Positions 7,619 to 16,904 of a DNA stretch of 64,000 bases are shown one piece after another. The notes beneath the pieces were generated by a model that was not told the DNA's origin, did no database searches, and was given only the letters and a program-made list of their open reading frames with translations. Every line of letters begins with the position of its first letter. Positions within the stretch are counted from its first letter, which is position 1. The position numbers and the translations under genes are program-made. Source of the DNA: Thomasclavelia ramosa DSM 1402 (GTDB lineage: Bacteria; Bacillota_I; Bacilli_A; Erysipelotrichales; Coprobacillaceae); assembly GCF_014131695.1 (NCBI RefSeq), contig NZ_CP036346.1:248001-312000 (forward strand), written 5' to 3'.

Positions 7619-9460
7619 ATGATGGATAAGAATCAAAAGATGATAATTTTGGAACTAATGAATCATGAAACTGTCAGTGGTTCAAATTTATCAAGCGTAA
7701 TTAAAATGAGTACTCGTTCGGTTCGCACTATTATTAAGAATATTAATGAAGATATCTGCGGTGCTAAAATAGAATCAGGAAGTTTTGGTTATCGTTTAAC
7801 AATTGAAACACCAGAAACTTTTTTAGCATATCTACAAAGAGATCAAAATGGTAAAGAGGAATCACGATTAGCTTATTTGTTTAATCGATTTATTGATTGT
7901 AATAATTATCTTAAAATCGATGATCTATGTGATGAACTTTATTTATCTCGAACACAATTAAAACAAAGTTTAAAAGAATTAAGAGAATATTTACATGATT
8001 TTGATCTTACAATTGCAACTAAAGCATATTATGGTATGTACTTAGAAGGTGATGAAATTAATAAACGACGTGCAATTGCTCATTTCGAAGAGTATCAAAT
8101 GGACTTTGATATTCTTCAGCGAATTAGAGATATTGTAATTTCATCTATTGCAAATGCTGATTATGTAATTAGTGATGATGTATTAGATAACCTAGTTGCG
8201 CATTTATATATTGCTTATTATCGGGTCATGAAAAAAGAATATGCTAATATTGATTCTGAATGGCTTGAGGAAATTAAAGAAGAGAAAGAATATTCATTAG
8301 GTTGTGCAATTATGGAGTTGATGAATAAAATAATGGCAATGGAGTATCGAATTGAAGAGGTTGCCTATCTAACTATGCATCTTTGTGGTAAAAACAGTAA
8401 ACAACTTTCTAATAATTATATAAATCAAGAAATCTTAGATATTGTAAAAGAAATGTTAATGATAATTGAAAAAGTTGCTAATATTCCATTTCAAGCAGAT
8501 TTAAATCTCCAATTAGCATTATCTTTGCATTTGATTCCATTAGTAAAACGGATTCAGTACGGTACCTTTATGCATAATCCATTAAAGGATGAGATTAAAA
8601 GTAAGCTGATTATGGCTTATGAATTAGCGGTTAAAGCTTGTGTTGTAATCAATCAACGTTTTAACTGTACTTTATCAGAAGATGAAATAGCTTATTTTGC
8701 TTTACATATTAATTTGTCTCTAGAACAAAAAAAGTATAATTTTCATCGTAATAATATTTTGGTCGTTTGTTCTAGCGGGGTGGGGAGCGCGCGTCTATTA
8801 GAATATTTCTTTAAAGAAAATTTCAATGATTATATTGAACATCTTGAAGTATGCTCATTGCATGAGCTGGAAAACATTAGTTTAACTAAGTTTGATTGTA
8901 TCTTTACGACAGTTCCTTTAGCAATTAAAGTAAATATTCCAATCTTTTTAATTAATAATCTTATTAATCAAAGGGATACAATTAAAATAACAAATAATTT
9001 AAAGCAGTTAAATCAGGCTAATATACTAGATTATTTTCCAGAACAGCTCTTTTTTACATATGAATCATTTAGTTCCAAAGAAGAGGCAATTCATGAAATA
9101 ATTAATGAGTGCAAAAAAAGTTATGATCTACCTGCAGATTTTGAACAGTATGTGCTTCAAAGAGAGGCGTTGGCAACAACTGAATTCAATGATTTAATTG
9201 CTTTTCCGCATTCTAATAAACCGGTTTCTAATGCTACTTTTGTAGCTGTTACGATTTTAAAGAAACCATTATTATGGAAGAAACATAAAATTAGAATAAT
9301 TTTATTATCTGCAATTGAAAATAAAGCAATTAAAGAATTAGATGACTTTTATAAAATAATTTCCAATATTATTAGCGATAGTACAATTCAGTGGAATTTA
9401 ATCAATAATCCTAATTATCAGTATTTTAAAGAAATCATTGAAAGGTTAGAGAGGCTATGA
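7619..9460 (+). CDS. PRD-containing transcription activator with EIIB and EIIA domains (MtlR/LicR type)
   Basis: About 613 residues. Domains in order: an N-terminal winged helix (MSTRSVRTIIKNI, about 25-40) and a second helix-turn-helix (DELYLSRTQLKQS, about 105); two PTS regulation domains (about 170-385) with conserved His residues in LVAHLYIAYYR, LTMHLCG and ALHINLS; an EIIB-like domain with VVCSSGVGSARLLEYF (about 380); and a mannitol-type EIIA domain with the phospho-His in DLIAFPHSNKP. Such regulators activate their PTS operon, gated by phosphorylation from HPr and EIIB. A GTG six bases upstream lies inside the GGAGG site, so ATG 7619 is chosen. It overlaps the EIIB gene by 4 bases. Confidence 0.88.
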   Translation: MMDKNQKMIILELMNHETVSGSNLSSVIKMSTRSVRTIIKNINEDICGAKIESGSFGYRLTIETPETFLAYLQRDQNGKEESRLAYLFNRFIDCNNYLKIDDLCDELYLSRTQLKQSLKELREYLHDFDLTIATKAYYGMYLEGDEINKRRAIAHFEEYQMDFDILQRIRDIVISSIANADYVISDDVLDNLVAHLYIAYYRVMKKEYANIDSEWLEEIKEEKEYSLGCAIMELMNKIMAMEYRIEEVAYLTMHLCGKNSKQLSNNYINQEILDIVKEMLMIIEKVANIPFQADLNLQLALSLHLIPLVKRIQYGTFMHNPLKDEIKSKLIMAYELAVKACVVINQRFNCTLSEDEIAYFALHINLSLEQKKYNFHRNNILVVCSSGVGSARLLEYFFKENFNDYIEHLEVCSLHELENISLTKFDCIFTTVPLAIKVNIPIFLINNLINQRDTIKITNNLKQLNQANILDYFPEQLFFTYESFSSKEEAIHEIINECKKSYDLPADFEQYVLQREALATTEFNDLIAFPHSNKPVSNATFVAVTILKKPLLWKKHKIRIILLSAIENKAIKELDDFYKIISNIISDSTIQWNLINNPNYQYFKEIIERLERL

Positions 9461-10143
9461 AAAAAATTCTTTTGGTTTGTGGTGGTGGGATGTCGACTAG
9501 TCTTTTGGTAAAAAAAATGGAAGCAGCAGACATTTATAACGAATATCAAATTAAATGTAGTGATGTTGTCAGTGGCCAAGTTTTGCTGGTAGATTATGAT
9601 ATTATTTTATTGGCTCCACATATTGCATATTTACAAAATGAATTTGTGCCGCTCTGTCAAAAAGTTAATATTCCATTAATGCTGATTGATAGTTATGATT
9701 ATACTAAGATGGCAGGTAAAATTGTGTTAGATAAAGCAATTATGTTATTAAATGAGTTTACTAAAGAACATCCGTTTAAAGTTTTATTATTACATAGTGT
9801 TGCTGGAGCAATGTCTGATTTGATTGTTCTAGATATGAAGAAAAAAGTAATTGGTGATGAAAAGGATTGGCAGATTGAATCGCTAACTACAGAGCAGTTT
9901 GAGGATAAAAATTATGACATTATTTTATTGGAGCCTCAAATTCGTTATGAAGAAGTAAATCTTGAGCGACGTTTAAAAGAGAATCTGACAATTATAACAG
10001 TTCCGCCTATTAGTTTATATGCTTCGTTTGACGGACGAAAAGTATTGGATTATATCAAACGAGTTTATAATCAGGAAATAGATAAAAAAAGAAAAAAAGT
10101 AAAGGAGAGTATTGAGAAATATGAAATTAATAATGAGAGCTGA
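9457..10143 (+). CDS. Tandem PTS EIIB protein with degenerate second domain
   Basis: 228 residues made of two Lac/Chb EIIB-like halves. The first (1-100) starts KKILLVCGGGMSTSLLV, with the phospho-Cys at residue 8, and ends with the usual MLIDSYDYTKM strand. The second (about 107-210) starts FKVLLLHSVAGAMSDLI: the cysteine position reads His or Ser, so it cannot carry a cysteinyl phosphate. Single EIIBs of this family are about 100 residues, so the gene probably arose by duplication. The second half may bind EIIC or the regulator instead of transferring phosphate. It overlaps the regulator gene upstream by 4 bases and the deacetylase gene downstream. Confidence 0.8.
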   Translation: MKKILLVCGGGMSTSLLVKKMEAADIYNEYQIKCSDVVSGQVLLVDYDIILLAPHIAYLQNEFVPLCQKVNIPLMLIDSYDYTKMAGKIVLDKAIMLLNEFTKEHPFKVLLLHSVAGAMSDLIVLDMKKKVIGDEKDWQIESLTTEQFEDKNYDIILLEPQIRYEEVNLERRLKENLTIITVPPISLYASFDGRKVLDYIKRVYNQEIDKKRKKVKESIEKYEINNES

Positions 10144-10873
10144 TGACCTCGGGTTTAGCGAGGGCGTAAATTATGGTATTTATAAAAGTGTAGTAGATGG
10201 TGTAATCACTAGTGTTGGAATGATGCCTAATATGGCAAGTGCTAAGCATGGGTATGAGTTGGTTAAAGATTTAGATATCGCATTAGGACAGCACAGTAAT
10301 ATTTGTGTTGGAAAACCGTTGAGTGATCCTAAATTGATTCCGTCGTTAGTCCAGAAAAATGGTAATTTTTGTTCCAGTAAAGAGATTCGGGCTCGTCAAG
10401 TAGATACGATCAATGTTGCTGAATGTGAAATTGAGCTGGAAGCTCAATTAGCGAAGTTTCGAGCAATCACAGGTAGAGACCCAGATTATTTTGAAGGTCA
10501 TGCAGTATTTTCTAATAATTTCTTTATTGCTTTAAAAAATGTTGCTCAAAGAAATAATTTATTCTTTGAAAATCCTAGCTTGGATAAAGAGTGGGAAAAA
10601 GAATTTGGAATTACTGGATTAGGATTTATGAGCCTAGATGAACATGGATTGTATGATCCTCGTACATATATGGAAGAGCATTTAGATATTATTAAAAATA
10701 ATCCTTGTGCAGTAGCTATTTTCCATCCTGGGTTTTTAGATCAGTATATTTTGGAACATTCGTCTTTTACTCTTATTAGACCTATGGAATGTGATTTTCT
10801 TTGTTCCGATTGGTTAAGTGAATGGTTAAATAAAAATAAGATAGAATTAGTAAATTTTAAAAATTATAAGTAA
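10121..10873 (+). CDS. ChbG/YdjC-family carbohydrate deacetylase
   Basis: 250 residues with the YdjC/ChbG signature MRADDLGFSEGVNYGI at the N-terminus (metal-binding Asp pair) and metal-ligand histidines in LGQHSNI and in EGHAVF. FHPGFLD is near the C-terminus. ChbG removes one acetyl group from chitobiose or its 6-phosphate so that downstream glycosidases and regulators can use it. The start at 10121 places the first strand as in homologues; a TTG nine bases earlier sits too close to the GGAGAG site. It overlaps the EIIB gene. The presence of this enzyme suggests the operon handles an N-acetylated disaccharide. No glycosidase is in this operon. Confidence 0.85.
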   Translation: MKLIMRADDLGFSEGVNYGIYKSVVDGVITSVGMMPNMASAKHGYELVKDLDIALGQHSNICVGKPLSDPKLIPSLVQKNGNFCSSKEIRARQVDTINVAECEIELEAQLAKFRAITGRDPDYFEGHAVFSNNFFIALKNVAQRNNLFFENPSLDKEWEKEFGITGLGFMSLDEHGLYDPRTYMEEHLDIIKNNPCAVAIFHPGFLDQYILEHSSFTLIRPMECDFLCSDWLSEWLNKNKIELVNFKNYK

Positions 10874-10940
10874 AAGTAGGTAATTTAAGATCTTCCTGCC
10901 CATTGGTTATTTAACTTGGGAGTCTTATACCTACTTTTTT
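10872..10940. terminator. Convergent terminator after the ChbG-like gene
   Basis: An 11-bp outer stem AAAAGTAGGTA/TACCTACTTTT encloses a long loop that can pair further, and is followed by a T run. It lies between convergent genes and touches the stop codon of the MerR gene. Confidence 0.7.
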
Positions 10941-11748
10941 ATTCTGCTATTTCAATTGTAATACGAGTTAAGTATTCATCTTTGGAAGCTTCACAAATAT
11001 CAAAAATAATATATTCTTCAAAAGCATATTTACCTAATTTAATTTTATGAAGCTCTGCATAATCGAGGATTCTTTGATATGAGTCACGGAGACCATCATA
11101 ACTTCCATGATGATAGCCACATAAATAATTACCACCCTTTTTAACAAATATTTGTTCACTCAGATTATTAGTTGTTGTAAATAAATAAGAGTAGTTAGAT
11201 AATTGATTTTTACGAATATTTTCGACATTCATCATTACCCCAACGAATTCGCCAGTAATAATATGATTATTTTCAATAAAAGATGTGTAATCATTCATAA
11301 AGTCAGCGAAGCCTTTAGAGGTAGTGTTTTCGAGATTAGCAGATAATAATAATTTAGTTTCTTTTAAATAAGTTACTTTGATTTCATCATAATTAGCATT
11401 TAAAGCATCAGTTGTAAATGTTTGAAAATTTTTGATCATTTCGTGAATCTGCTGCATTTCATTAATATACTCAAGCAATTTAGCTTCTTGTTGATTCAAT
11501 AACTCTAAAAATAATTGGGGATTGCGCTGATCAAGATATATTTGAATATCTTTTAACGACATTCCGAGTTTTTTTAAAGCAATAATTACTTTAAATGTAT
11601 CATATTGACGATACGAGTAATAGCGGTAACCTTTATCATTCACATATGCTGGTTTAAATAAATTAATCTCGTCATAATGAAAAAGAACATGTTTTTCAAC
11701 ACCGCATATTTTAGCAAAAGTTCCACATGTTAATAATTTTTCTTTCAT
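10939..11748 (-). CDS. MerR-family regulator with effector-binding domain
   Basis: 269 residues. The MerR winged helix-turn-helix is at the N-terminus ([21 protein letters not shown], then [16 protein letters not shown]), followed by the antiparallel coiled coil (about 80-115) and a C-terminal GyrI-like effector domain (about 120-269, including [13 protein letters not shown]). The layout matches BmrR-type drug sensors. It is divergent from a two-gene ABC exporter, and a classical MerR promoter lies between them. The likely role is drug-dependent activation of the exporter by DNA untwisting. Confidence 0.88.
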   Translation of the reverse strand: MKEKLLTCGTFAKICGVEKHVLFHYDEINLFKPAYVNDKGYRYYSYRQYDTFKVIIALKKLGMSLKDIQIYLDQRNPQLFLELLNQQEAKLLEYINEMQQIHEMIKNFQTFTTDALNANYDEIKVTYLKETKLLLSANLENTTSKGFADFMNDYTSFIENNHIITGEFVGVMMNVENIRKNQLSNYSYLFTTTNNLSEQIFVKKGGNYLCGYHHGSYDGLRDSYQRILDYAELHKIKLGKYAFEEYIIFDICEASKDEYLTRITIEIAE

Positions 11749-11760
11749 TTAAATAACTCC

Positions 11761-11791
11761 TTGACTATAAGGTTACCTTATAGTTTATCAT
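11761..11791 (+). promoter_or_regulatory. MerR-type promoter with 19-bp spacer and central palindrome
   Basis: TTGACT (11761-11766) and TATCAT (11786-11791) are separated by 19 bp, the overlong spacing that MerR activators correct. A perfect 21-bp palindrome (ACTATAAGGT, central T, ACCTTATAGT; 11764-11784) fills the spacer. It drives the ABC exporter genes. Confidence 0.8.
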
Positions 11792-11830
11792 ATGATATGT
11801 TGCTTCACAATACAATGAAAGGAGAAAAAT

Positions 11831-13561
11831 ATGAAATTAATCTTAAAGTATTTAAAAAACTACAAATTACTATTCTTTTTTAATGTAATTTCAGTTTTTG
11901 GATTTATTTTAGTTGAATTAGGAATTCCGACCATTGTAGCAACAATGATAGATGTTGGGGTTACTAATAAAGACGTTAGCTTCATCTATATGATGGGTGG
12001 CTGTATTGCCTTAGTTTCACTTATCGGTGTGGGTGGAACCATTGCCCTAGGATATTGTTGTTCAAAAATATCAACTGCAATTACTCGTGATATTAGAAAT
12101 GATATCTTTGCTAAAGTACAACAATTTACAGCTAATGAATTTAATCAGATTGGGACATCATCAATGATTACAAGGACGAATAATGACGCTTTTCAAATTC
12201 AACAATTTGTTAACGTATTGCTTCGGACAGCTTTGATGACACCAATTATGTTTATTTTTAGTTTTATTATGACAGCGCGGGCTTCGTTACCGTTATCATA
12301 TATTATTGCTGCTACAATTCCGTTGATTATCCTTGGGGTTGTCGTAGTAGCGAAGATTACTAAACCAATTTCAGAAAATCAACAAAGTTCATTAGATGAC
12401 TTGAATCGTATTTCGAGAGAAAATCTTAGCGGGATTCGAGTAATTAGAGCTTTTAATAATGATCAATATGAACAAAAACGGTTTAAAGAAACAAATCATC
12501 GCTTTACTAAATATTCAAAAAAATTATTTAAAATTATGACCATGACACAGCCAATTTTCTTTATGCTGATGAATGTTGCTGGTTTGTCAATATATTGGGT
12601 AGCAGCTCATCTAATTTCTACTGGTTCTTTAGAAATTGGACAGCTTGTTGCTTTCATGGATTATTTATTCCATGCGATGTTTTCGATTATGCTTTTCTGT
12701 ACGGTGTTTATGATGTATCCTCGGGCTGAAGTGTCAGCGAAACGAATTGAAGAAGTCTTCAATTTAGATCCAATAATTAAAAATAAACCTGCAGATAGCG
12801 ATTTTGATGAAAAAGTAAGTATTGAGTTTGATCATGTAACTTTTGTTTATCCTGATGGTGAGGAGCCGGTTCTTCAGGATGTTTCTTTTAAAGCGAACAA
12901 AGGCGAAATGATTGCTTTTATTGGAAGTACTGGTTCTGGTAAAAGTACATTAGTGAATTTAGTACCAAGATTTTATGATGTTAGTAGTGGAAGTATTAAA
13001 ATCAATGGGAAAGATATTCGTGATTATGATGTATTAGAATTACGAGATAAATTAGGTGTGATTCCTCAAAAAGCAGTATTATTTAGTGGGACAATTGCTG
13101 ATAATATTCGTTTTGGGAAAAAGGATGCTAGTGATGAAGAAGTAGAATATGCTGCTAAAGTTGCGCAGGCTTATCCATTTATAATGGAAAAAGAAAATGG
13201 CTTTGATGAAGAAATCAGTGAAGGAGCGACAAATGTTTCGGGTGGTCAAAAACAACGATTAAGTATTGCTCGGGCATTAGTTCGTAAAGCTCAAATTTAT
13301 ATCTTTGATGATTCTTTTTCAGCATTGGATTTTAAAACAGATGCAATTTTAAGGAAAGAGTTAAAAAAAGAAATGACCGAATCAATCATGCTAGTTGTAG
13401 CTCAAAGAATTTCTAGTATTATGGAGGCAGATCAGATCATTGTTTTAAATGAAGGTAAGGTCGTAGGAAAAGGAACACATCATCAATTATTAAAGGAATG
13501 TCAAATTTATCATGAGATTGCAACTTCTCAATTAAGTGAGGAGGAATTAGCAAATGCATAA
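11831..13561 (+). CDS. ABC exporter half-transporter, degenerate ATP-site subunit
   Basis: A 576-residue fused membrane domain (six helices, about 15-310) and ATPase domain. Walker A is GSTGSGKST (about 368-376) and the signature is the canonical VSGGQKQR. The Walker B segment reads IFDDSFSALD, with Asp in place of the catalytic Glu, and the H-loop reads VVAQRIS, with Gln in place of His. This matches the degenerate-site partner of heterodimeric exporters such as BmrC/BmrD and TM287/288. It starts after AAAGGAG and overlaps the second subunit gene by 8 bases. Probable function: ATP-driven export of drugs or lipids, induced through the MerR regulator. Confidence 0.9.
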   Translation: MKLILKYLKNYKLLFFFNVISVFGFILVELGIPTIVATMIDVGVTNKDVSFIYMMGGCIALVSLIGVGGTIALGYCCSKISTAITRDIRNDIFAKVQQFTANEFNQIGTSSMITRTNNDAFQIQQFVNVLLRTALMTPIMFIFSFIMTARASLPLSYIIAATIPLIILGVVVVAKITKPISENQQSSLDDLNRISRENLSGIRVIRAFNNDQYEQKRFKETNHRFTKYSKKLFKIMTMTQPIFFMLMNVAGLSIYWVAAHLISTGSLEIGQLVAFMDYLFHAMFSIMLFCTVFMMYPRAEVSAKRIEEVFNLDPIIKNKPADSDFDEKVSIEFDHVTFVYPDGEEPVLQDVSFKANKGEMIAFIGSTGSGKSTLVNLVPRFYDVSSGSIKINGKDIRDYDVLELRDKLGVIPQKAVLFSGTIADNIRFGKKDASDEEVEYAAKVAQAYPFIMEKENGFDEEISEGATNVSGGQKQRLSIARALVRKAQIYIFDDSFSALDFKTDAILRKELKKEMTESIMLVVAQRISSIMEADQIIVLNEGKVVGKGTHHQLLKECQIYHEIATSQLSEEELANA

Positions 13562-15332
13562 AAAATATAGTTTTAAAAAAAGTTTAAAGGGTTTAATACC
13601 ATTTATTAAGCCGTATAAATGGCAATTTATTATTGCTATCCTAATGATTTTTGCTTTCAATATTTCAATGGTTTTAGCACCAACATTTGAAGGAATGATC
13701 ACTACTCAATTAGCGAGCGATGTTGCTAAAAGCAGTAGTTTAACAAGTGTGGATATTAGCTTTGGGGCAATTATTAAAATTGTACTTAGTTTAGTAGTCA
13801 TTTATATTATTAAAACAGTTGCTCAAATGATTTCAGTAGTTTATTTGACGAATGCAATTCAGCAAGCAATGGAAGATCTTCGAAATGCTTTACAAAATAA
13901 GATTCGTAAATTACCAGTAAGATATTTTGATAATCATCATTTTGGAGATGTTTTAAGTCGAATTACTAATGATGTTGATGCTATTTCTAACGCTCTACAA
14001 CAAAGTTTTACGCAGATCGTCAGTGGAGTATTAACTGTTACTTTAGCGTTAACAATGATGTATATGATTAATCCTAAGATGGCAATTATTGGAACGATGA
14101 TTATTCCATTATCGCTATTAGTAACTAAGCTAGTTGTAGGAAAAAGTCAAAAATTATTTAAAAAGCAACAAGATGCGCTTGGTGAATTAAATAGTACTGT
14201 AACTGAAATGTATACAGGATATAATGAAATTTTATTATATAATCAACAAGTGGAATCAGTTGAAAAATTTAAAAAAATTAATGAAAATTTAAAAGAAAAT
14301 GCCTTTAAAGCACAATTCGTTTCGTCAACGATTGCACCTTTAAATGCATTAGTTACTTATTTAGCAATTGGGGCAGTTGCTGTAGTGGGAACTGCTGATG
14401 TAATTGCAGGAACATTTTTAGTTGGGCAGTTACAAGCTTTTATTCGTTATATTTGGCAAATTAATGATCCTTTATCGCAAATATCTAACTTATCATCACA
14501 AATTCAGTCTGCTTTTGCAGCACTAGGAAGGGTGATTGAGTTATTGGAAGAACCGGAAGAAGTACCGGAAGCTAATCCGCCTAAACATTTGAGCGAAGTG
14601 GCTGGAAATGTTGATTTTGAACATGTTAAGTTTGGTTATTATGAAGAAAACTTAATGAAAGATTTGAATGTTAATGTTAAAAGTGGTCAGATGGTTGCAA
14701 TTGTTGGACCGACTGGAGCAGGAAAAACAACAATTATTAATTTACTATTACGTTTTTACGATGTTAAAGGTGGTAGTATTAAAATAGACGGCGTTGATAT
14801 TCGTGATTTACCACGGGAAGAGTTACGTTCTATGTTTGGAATGGTTTTACAGGATACATGGCTATATTCTGGAACAATTTATGATAACATTCGTTATGGT
14901 CGTTTGGATGCTCGCAAAGATGAGATTATTAATGCTGCTAAAATGGCCAATGTTCATCATTTTATTAGAACTCTGCCAGATGGATATAATTCACATATAA
15001 ATGAAGAAGCCAATAACATCTCGCAAGGGGAGAAACAATTATTAACGATTGCCCGAGCAATCTTAAAAGATCCTCAAATCTTGATTCTTGATGAGGCGAC
15101 TTCATCGGTTGATACCCGTTTAGAAAAAATGCTGCAAGAAGCAATGCAGCGGGTTATGAAAGGGCGGACAAGTTTTGTTATTGCCCATCGTCTATCAACT
15201 ATTAAGAGTGCTGACTTGATTTTAGTAATCAATAATGGTGATATCGTCGAACAAGGAACACACGAAGAATTATTAGCAAAACAAGGTGAGTATGAAAAAT
15301 TGTATAATTCACAATTTGCTCATAATTCATAA
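13554..15332 (+). CDS. ABC exporter half-transporter, catalytic ATP-site subunit
   Basis: A 592-residue fused membrane and ATPase subunit, about 40% of it hydrophobic helices. Walker A is GPTGAGKTT, Walker B ends with the canonical ILDEATSSVD, and the H-loop is VIAHRLS, so the catalytic residues are intact. Its signature motif is altered to ISQGEKQ. Combined with the first subunit this gives one competent and one degenerate ATP site, as is usual in heterodimeric multidrug exporters. An 8-base overlap with the first gene indicates translational coupling, and a terminator follows. Confidence 0.9.
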   Translation: MHKKYSFKKSLKGLIPFIKPYKWQFIIAILMIFAFNISMVLAPTFEGMITTQLASDVAKSSSLTSVDISFGAIIKIVLSLVVIYIIKTVAQMISVVYLTNAIQQAMEDLRNALQNKIRKLPVRYFDNHHFGDVLSRITNDVDAISNALQQSFTQIVSGVLTVTLALTMMYMINPKMAIIGTMIIPLSLLVTKLVVGKSQKLFKKQQDALGELNSTVTEMYTGYNEILLYNQQVESVEKFKKINENLKENAFKAQFVSSTIAPLNALVTYLAIGAVAVVGTADVIAGTFLVGQLQAFIRYIWQINDPLSQISNLSSQIQSAFAALGRVIELLEEPEEVPEANPPKHLSEVAGNVDFEHVKFGYYEENLMKDLNVNVKSGQMVAIVGPTGAGKTTIINLLLRFYDVKGGSIKIDGVDIRDLPREELRSMFGMVLQDTWLYSGTIYDNIRYGRLDARKDEIINAAKMANVHHFIRTLPDGYNSHINEEANNISQGEKQLLTIARAILKDPQILILDEATSSVDTRLEKMLQEAMQRVMKGRTSFVIAHRLSTIKSADLILVINNGDIVEQGTHEELLAKQGEYEKLYNSQFAHNS

Positions 15333-15336
15333 TCCA

Positions 15337-15366
15337 GAAGTATCTAAACTTAGATACTTCTTTTTC
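15337..15366 (+). terminator. Terminator of the ABC exporter operon
   Basis: An 11-bp stem GAAGTATCTAA/TTAGATACTTC followed by a T run. Confidence 0.88.
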
Positions 15367-15465
15367 TTATTAGAAATACAAAGATAAGCTCTTAAAACCA
15401 ATATGTCTTGGAGAGGTATATTGTGTTATACTATCACTGTGTAAGTGAAGGAATGTAGTATAACA

Positions 15466-16137
15466 ATGGTAAAAATATTGATCGTAGAAGATGACAATGA
15501 TATTAATAATATGATTCATGATCTATTAAGATTAAATTGTATCGAAAGTGTTAGTGCTTATTCTGGGACAGAGGCATTACTTTTATTAGATGAACATGTA
15601 GATTTAGTACTTTTGGATTTGATGTTACCGGGTCTTAGTGGTCAGGAAGTAATTAAGGAAATCAAAAAGAAGAAAGATTTACCGGTGATTATTTTAACTG
15701 CAATCGATAAAATGGATACAAAACTTGACCTATTTACTTTGGGAGCTGATGACTATTTGATCAAACCATTTGATAATAATGAACTTTTAGCAAGAGTAAA
15801 GATACAATTAAAGCATCGGCAAGTAGCTTTTTCATCAGCTCTAATTACTTATAAAGATATTATTCTTGATGAAAATAGTTATAAAGTGACTTGTAATGAG
15901 ATAAAAATAAATTTATCTAAAATTGAGTTTAAACTATTAAAAATATTATTAGAAAGTCCAACTCGTGTTTTTACAAAAGATATTTTATTTGAAATGGTTT
16001 GGGACCACGAAGATTCAGGTGATGATAATACGCTAAATGTTCATATTAGTAAGATTCGTAGTAAGTTAAAACAAGCTAATCCAAATCAAGAGTATATAGA
16101 AACAGTCTGGGGAATTGGTTATAAAATAAAAGGATAA
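15466..16137 (+). CDS. OmpR-family response regulator of a bacitracin-type module
   Basis: About 223 residues. The receiver domain has EDDND, the phospho-Asp in LVLLDLMLPGLSG and the Lys in LIKPFDN. The C-terminal winged helix has TLNVHISKIRSKL and ETVWGIGYKIKG. The start at 15466 (MVKILIVEDD) fits the family better than the upstream non-ATG start. It stands first in a cluster with an ABC ATPase, a permease and a sensor kinase, an order seen in antimicrobial-peptide resistance modules. It is intact, but its kinase partner is a pseudogene, so its signalling role is probably lost or taken over. Confidence 0.88.
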   Translation: MVKILIVEDDNDINNMIHDLLRLNCIESVSAYSGTEALLLLDEHVDLVLLDLMLPGLSGQEVIKEIKKKKDLPVIILTAIDKMDTKLDLFTLGADDYLIKPFDNNELLARVKIQLKHRQVAFSSALITYKDIILDENSYKVTCNEIKINLSKIEFKLLKILLESPTRVFTKDILFEMVWDHEDSGDDNTLNVHISKIRSKLKQANPNQEYIETVWGIGYKIKG

Positions 16138-16225
16138 CGGAATTAAGACTTATTTAAGAATTGATTAAGAGTTATTTAACTCTTTTTTTATACAGTAAAA
16201 GGGTAGGAGGGATAGTAAAAATAGG

Positions 16226-16903
16226 ATGGGATGTATGATTGAAAGTCCAGCGTTTTATCCTAATTTATCAGCATATGATAATTTAAAGTATTACTGTATT
16301 TTAAAAGGAATTATTAATCGTCACAAGATTGAGGAAGTACTAGAAAAGGTTAAATTAAATAATACTGGTAAAAAGAAATTTAAACAGTTTTCATTAGGAA
16401 TGAAGCAGCGTTTAGGAATTGCTTTAGCAATTTTAAATAATCTTGATTTTATAATTTTAGATGAACCAATCAATGGTTTAGATCCATTAGGAATTAGTGA
16501 GATTAGAGAAATGTTATTGCAATTACAACAAGAAAATATAACGATTTTGATTTCTAGTCATATTTTATCAGAACTGTATTTAGTAGCAAATAAGTTTGGA
16601 ATTCTTGAAGGTGGTAAGATCGTTAAAGAATTATCAAAAGAACAGTTAGATAATGAGTGTAGTCATTGTTTATTACTTAAGGTAAATGATATAAAAAAAG
16701 CTAGTGTCTTATTAGAAGAAGAACTAAAGACAGCTAATTACAAAGTCTTAAATGATCAAGAAATTCGTCTATATGATTATTTAGATGCACAACACATTGT
16801 TAGTAAGGCAATAGTTGAAAAGGGAATTGAACTTTATGCAATTAGTGAAATTGGAGTATCGTTAGAAGAGTATTTTAAAAATATTATTAGGGATGGTGAA
16901 TAG
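16226..16903 (+). pseudogene. ABC transporter ATPase lacking its N-terminus and Walker A
   Basis: A 225-codon frame starting MGCMIESPAFYPNL, which corresponds to about residue 85 of bacitracin-type ABC ATPases. The signature FSLGMKQRLG, Walker B FIILDEPINGLDP and H-loop ISSHILSEL are intact. The P-loop region is absent from the 88 bases upstream, which contain stops in the matching frame. Without Walker A it cannot bind ATP normally. An AGGAGG-like site at 16205 could still allow translation. The best reading is a gene truncated by an internal deletion between the response regulator and this point. Confidence 0.8.
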
Positions 16904-16904
16904 A

